This document shows positions 32,210-35,492 of a stretch of 35,492 nt of DNA, one piece after another. The notes beneath the pieces are model-generated. The model saw only the letters and a program-made list of their open reading frames with translations. It did no database searches and was not told where the DNA came from. A program made the position numbers and the translations under genes. Where the stretch lies: positions 1 to 35,492 of the forward strand of contig WHTQ01000041.1 of assembly GCA_009377645.1 (NCBI GenBank), given 5' to 3'. The DNA is from Micromonosporaceae bacterium. Its GTDB lineage: Bacteria > Actinomycetota > Actinomycetes > Mycobacteriales > Micromonosporaceae. Numbering within the stretch: position 1 is the first letter of the stretch; each line of letters begins with the position of its first letter.

Positions 32210-33691
32210 TCACGAGGCGCTCAGGGGCCGGGCGGACGGGGTGACCGGGGACGGCAGGGTCCCGGGTGCGTCCAGGTACGAGTGGATGGCGGCGGCGGCC
32301 GCCCGGCCCTCGGCGATCGCCCAGACGATCAGCGACGCGCCGCGGTGGGCGTCCCCGGCCACGAACACCCCCTCGGCGCTGGTCTGCCAGTCGGGGGCGC
32401 AGTCGAGGGTGCCGCCGGGAGTACGGACGAGCTGGAGCTGGGCCAGCAGCGGCGCGTCCTCGGTGCCGTCGAACCCGATCGCGAGCAGGACCAGGTCGGC
32501 CGGCAGGCTCCGGTCGGTGCCGGGGACCGGGGTGACCAGCCGGCGGCCCTCCCGCCGCTCGACCGTGACCTGCTGGATCCGGACCGCCTCGACCCGCTCG
32601 GCGCCGCTGAACTCGGTGACCGCGACCGCGAACTCCCGGGCCCCGCCCTCTTCGTGGGCCGGGTACTCGCGCAGGATCCACGGCCAGGTCGGCCACGGGT
32701 CGCGGTGCTCGTCCCGGTGCGCCGGCGGCACCGGGTAGAGGTCGAGCTGGGTCACCGAGGCGGCTCCCTGCCGGTGCGCCACCCCGAGGCAGTCGGCGGC
32801 GGTGTCGCCCCCGCCGATGATCACCACGTGCCGGCCGGCGGCGTCGATTGTGGTGGTGCCGGACCGTCCGGACACCACCCGGTTGGCGGCGACCAGGTGG
32901 TCCAGCGCCCGGTGCACCCCCGGCAGCCGACGCCCCGGCGTTTCCGGCATGTCCCGGGCGGCGAGCGCGCCGCAGGCGAGCAGCACGGCATCGTGGCCGT
33001 CACGCAGCGCGGTGGCGGAGACGTCCACGCCGACCTGGACGCCGGTGCGGAACCGCACACCCTCGGCGCGCAGCTGGGCCAGCCGGGTGTCGAGCTGGCC
33101 CTTCTCCAGCTTGAAGTCCGGGATCCCGTAGCGCAGTAGGCCACCGGGCGCGTCGTCCCGCTCGTACACGGTGACCGCGTGCCCGGCCCGGGCTAGCTGC
33201 TGGGCGGCGGCCAGCCCGGCCGGGCCGGAGCCAACCACCGCTACCGACCGGCCGGTCGGCACCGGCGCCGGCTGCGGGGCCAGCCAGCCAGCCGCGAACG
33301 CCCGGTTGGCGATCTCCACCTCGACCAGCTTGATGCTCACCGGGTCGCCGCCGCCGATCCCGAGCACGCAGGCGGCCTCGCACGGGGCCGGGCACAGCCG
33401 GCCGGTCAGCTCCGGGAAGTTGTTGGTGGCGTGCAGCGCCTCGGCGGCCTGCCGCCAGGACCCGGTGCGCACCAGGTCGTTCCAGTCCGGGATCCGGTTG
33501 CCCAGCGGGCACCCGGCGGTGTCGCTGGTGCAGAACGGGATCCCGCAGTCCATGCACCGGGTGGCCTGCTCCCGCACCAGCCCGTCCTCGGCGACCGGGT
33601 AGACCTCCCGCCAGTCGGTGATCCGGACCGGCACCGGACGGCGCGCCGCCTCCCGCCGCGGGTGCCGTAGGAAGCCCTTCGGGTCAGGCAC
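32210..33691 (-). CDS. gltD: Glutamate synthase small (beta) subunit
   Basis: This 493-residue NADPH-dependent subunit feeds electrons to the large subunit for glutamate formation from glutamine and 2-oxoglutarate. The N-terminal cysteine clusters ([24 protein letters not shown]) hold the Fe-S centres. The FAD motif is [15 protein letters not shown] and the NADPH motif [13 protein letters not shown], with the end [23 protein letters not shown]. The GTG start at 33691 overlaps the gltB stop by eight bases, as usual for gltBD. The tail after HSYLDAPG is an extra low-complexity segment. Confidence 0.95.
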   Translation of the reverse strand: MPDPKGFLRHPRREAARRPVPVRITDWREVYPVAEDGLVREQATRCMDCGIPFCTSDTAGCPLGNRIPDWNDLVRTGSWRQAAEALHATNNFPELTGRLCPAPCEAACVLGIGGGDPVSIKLVEVEIANRAFAAGWLAPQPAPVPTGRSVAVVGSGPAGLAAAQQLARAGHAVTVYERDDAPGGLLRYGIPDFKLEKGQLDTRLAQLRAEGVRFRTGVQVGVDVSATALRDGHDAVLLACGALAARDMPETPGRRLPGVHRALDHLVAANRVVSGRSGTTTIDAAGRHVVIIGGGDTAADCLGVAHRQGAASVTQLDLYPVPPAHRDEHRDPWPTWPWILREYPAHEEGGAREFAVAVTEFSGAERVEAVRIQQVTVERREGRRLVTPVPGTDRSLPADLVLLAIGFDGTEDAPLLAQLQLVRTPGGTLDCAPDWQTSAEGVFVAGDAHRGASLIVWAIAEGRAAAAAIHSYLDAPGTLPSPVTPSARPLSAS

Positions 33692-35492
33692 CGGAGGCCA
33701 CCATCAGGCCGGGCTCGGCGGACCGGTTCGACGCCACCGCCCGCCGCCAGGCCCGCGGCACCAGCGCGGTGAGCTCGGCGGCCGCCGCCGGCCAGCGGGC
33801 CAGCAGCCGGGCCGCCACCGGCGAGCCGGTCTCGGTGGCGTGCCGCTCCAGCAGCCCGTGCACGGTCACCCGCTGCTCGGCGTCCAGCGGCGCCAGCTCC
33901 ACCAGATCCCGGTCCACCAGCTCCCGGTTGACCGCACGCTCGTCCAACCGCCAGACGTACGCGGTGCCGCCGGACATCCCGGCGGCGAAGTTGCGCCCGG
34001 TCGGGCCGAGCACCAGCACCGCCCCGCCGGTCATGTACTCGCAGCCGTGGTCCCCGACCCCCTCCACGACCGCGGTGGCGCCGGAGTTACGGACCGCGAA
34101 CCGCTCCCCCACCCGCCCCCGGCAGAACAGCTCGCCGCCGGTGGCGCCGTAGAGGATGGTGTTGCCGGCGATGATGTGCTCCTCGGCCGGGAACCGGGCG
34201 GACTCGTCCGGTCGCAGCACCAGCCGGCCGCCGGACAGCCCCTTGCCGACGTAGTCGTTCGCGTCCCCGGACAGCCGCAGCGTGATCCCGCGCACCGCGA
34301 ACGCACCGAACGACTGGCCGGCGCTGCCGCGCAGGCTGACCTGGATCGTGTCGTCCGGCAGCCCCTTGCCGCCGCGCCGGCGGGTCAGCTCGCCGGACAG
34401 CATCGCCCCCACCGCCCGGTGCTGGTTACGCACCGGCCGGCGTACCGCCACCGGCGTACCTTCGGCCAGCGCCGGCTCGGCGGCGGCGATCAGCTCGACG
34501 TCCAGCTCACCGGCGAGCCGGTGGTCCTGCGCGCGGGTCCGGCGCCGGGGCGCGCCGGCCGGCAGCGGCGGCAGGTACAGGACCGGGGACAGGTCCAGCC
34601 CCCGGGCCTTCCAGTGGTCGACCGCCGGAAGCAGGTCGAGCAGCTCGACCTGCCCGACCGCCTCGTCCAGGCTGCGCAGCCCCAGTGCCGCGAGCTGGCC
34701 CCGTACCTCTTCCGCCAGGAAGCTGAAGAAAGCCTCCACATGCTCCGGTCGGCCGAGGTACCGCTCCCGCAGCACCGGGTCCTGGGTGGCGATCCCGACC
34801 GGGCAGGTGTCCAGGTGGCAGACCCGCATCATCACGCAGCCGGCGGCGATCAGCGGGGCGGTGGCGAACCCGAACTCCTCGGCCCCCAGCAGCGCCGCCA
34901 CCACCACGTCCCGGCCGGTCTTGAGCTGGCCGTCGACCTGCACCGTCACCCGGTCCCGCAGCCCGCTTCGCAACAGCGTCTGCTGGGTCTCGGCCAGCCC
35001 CAGCTCCCACGGGGTGCCGGCGTGCTTGAGCGAGCCGAGCGGGGCGGCGCCGGTGCCGCCGTCGTGCCCGGAGATCAGGATCACGTCCGCCTTCAGCTTG
35101 GCGACCCCGGCCGCGACCGTCCCGACCCCGCTGGCCGAGACCAGCTTCACGTGCACCCGGGCGGTCGGGTTGACGCACTTCAGGTCGTGCACCAGCTGCG
35201 CCAGGTCCTCGATCGAGTAGATGTCGTGGTGCGGCGGCGGCGAGATCAGCCCCACCCCGGCAGTGGCGTGCCGGGTGCGCGCGATCCACGGCCAGACCTT
35301 GTTTCCGGGCAGCTGCCCACCCTCCCCCGGCTTGGCACCCTGCGCCATCTTGACCTGGATGTCGTCGGCGTGCACCAGGTACTCGGTGGTCACCCCGAAC
35401 CGGCCGCTGGCGACCTGCTTGACCGCCGAGCGGCGCAGCGGGTCGTGCAGCCGGTCCACGTCCTCGCCGCCCTCGCCGGTGTTGGAGCGGCC
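33684..35492 (-). CDS. gltB: Glutamate synthase large (alpha) subunit, 3' part, cut by window edge
   Basis: The frame is open to the right edge ([17 protein letters not shown] at the border), so about the last 600 of roughly 1500 residues are visible. It contains the FMN/2-oxoglutarate barrel ([53 protein letters not shown]) and the 3Fe-4S cysteines [21 protein letters not shown]. The C-terminal beta-helix has repeated GGxxxxRP and GxGxxGGxxV turns. The glutaminase half lies outside the window. It forms an operon with gltD. Confidence 0.95.
   Translation of the reverse strand, partial: GRSNTGEGGEDVDRLHDPLRRSAVKQVASGRFGVTTEYLVHADDIQVKMAQGAKPGEGGQLPGNKVWPWIARTRHATAGVGLISPPPHHDIYSIEDLAQLVHDLKCVNPTARVHVKLVSASGVGTVAAGVAKLKADVILISGHDGGTGAAPLGSLKHAGTPWELGLAETQQTLLRSGLRDRVTVQVDGQLKTGRDVVVAALLGAEEFGFATAPLIAAGCVMMRVCHLDTCPVGIATQDPVLRERYLGRPEHVEAFFSFLAEEVRGQLAALGLRSLDEAVGQVELLDLLPAVDHWKARGLDLSPVLYLPPLPAGAPRRRTRAQDHRLAGELDVELIAAAEPALAEGTPVAVRRPVRNQHRAVGAMLSGELTRRRGGKGLPDDTIQVSLRGSAGQSFGAFAVRGITLRLSGDANDYVGKGLSGGRLVLRPDESARFPAEEHIIAGNTILYGATGGELFCRGRVGERFAVRNSGATAVVEGVGDHGCEYMTGGAVLVLGPTGRNFAAGMSGGTAYVWRLDERAVNRELVDRDLVELAPLDAEQRVTVHGLLERHATETGSPVAARLLARWPAAAAELTALVPRAWRRAVASNRSAEPGLMVASGA

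Noticed and set aside
32165-32220. A small gene starting at the ATG codons within the palindromes
   Set aside because: The frames there run on antisense to gltD and lack a ribosome binding site; nothing supports translation.

Overview
The window is very GC-rich DNA with dense, often overlapping genes, frequent GTG/TTG starts and AGGAGG-type ribosome binding sites. It reads as a chromosome segment of a filamentous actinobacterium. The DUF5753-type XRE regulator with its DUF397 partner, the DUF574-type SAM methyltransferase, a RamB-like glyoxylate regulator and the gltBD/pyk/acyl-CoA thioesterase neighbourhood fit a Micromonosporaceae-like organism. That placement is inference, since no rRNA or marker gene is present.

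Layout. Positions 1-119 hold the 3' end of an IS110-type transposase. It is followed by a damaged glyoxalase/VOC gene and a divergent SnoaL-like gene (169-961), then a Tat-exported YtcJ-type amidohydrolase (1146-2840). Positions 2866-7332 form a glyoxylate-shunt block: malate synthase aceB and a RamB-like regulator on the minus strand, divergent from isocitrate lyase aceA. Positions 7420-10840 are a tight three-gene operon: receiver/glutaredoxin-like/thioredoxin-reductase-like fusion, cNMP-binding histidine kinase, and UBP-type zinc finger protein. It looks like a redox-linked signalling module of unknown output and is the best candidate for an undescribed system. Convergent to it is a membrane-tethered sigma factor fused to an anti-sigma-like zinc finger and an outside domain (10859-12319).

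Positions 12389-14485 carry a histidine phosphatase, a decayed SDR gene, a PAP2 phosphatase and a scrap of an antitoxin-like protein. Positions 14541-20165 are a catabolic cluster: zinc alcohol dehydrogenase and aldehyde dehydrogenase in one operon, a divergent TetR regulator with a clear operator between them, and two overlapping acyl-CoA dehydrogenase genes that look like partners. Positions 20290-23423 are regulatory: DUF574 methyltransferase, XRE/DUF397 pair, a strong terminator, then a GGDEF protein with a good promoter and an operator-like palindrome. Two coupled hypothetical genes follow (23431-24398), then an aromatic-L-amino-acid-type decarboxylase and a cysteine-free Rrf2 regulator.

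Positions 26463-28800 hold acyl-CoA thioesterase II and pyruvate kinase. Positions 29108-29670 are a probably leaderless Phd/RelE toxin-antitoxin pair. Positions 29902-32103 encode an exported galactose-oxidase-like copper radical enzyme with all copper ligands present, followed by two tandem operator-like palindromes. The window ends in gltD and the 3' part of gltB.

No tRNA, rRNA or CRISPR array was seen. Central carbon and nitrogen genes (aceA/aceB, pyk, gltBD) alternate with accessory and regulatory genes. Signs of decay (IS end, frameshifted VOC gene, truncated SDR, antitoxin scrap) concentrate at 1-600 and 13000-14500.
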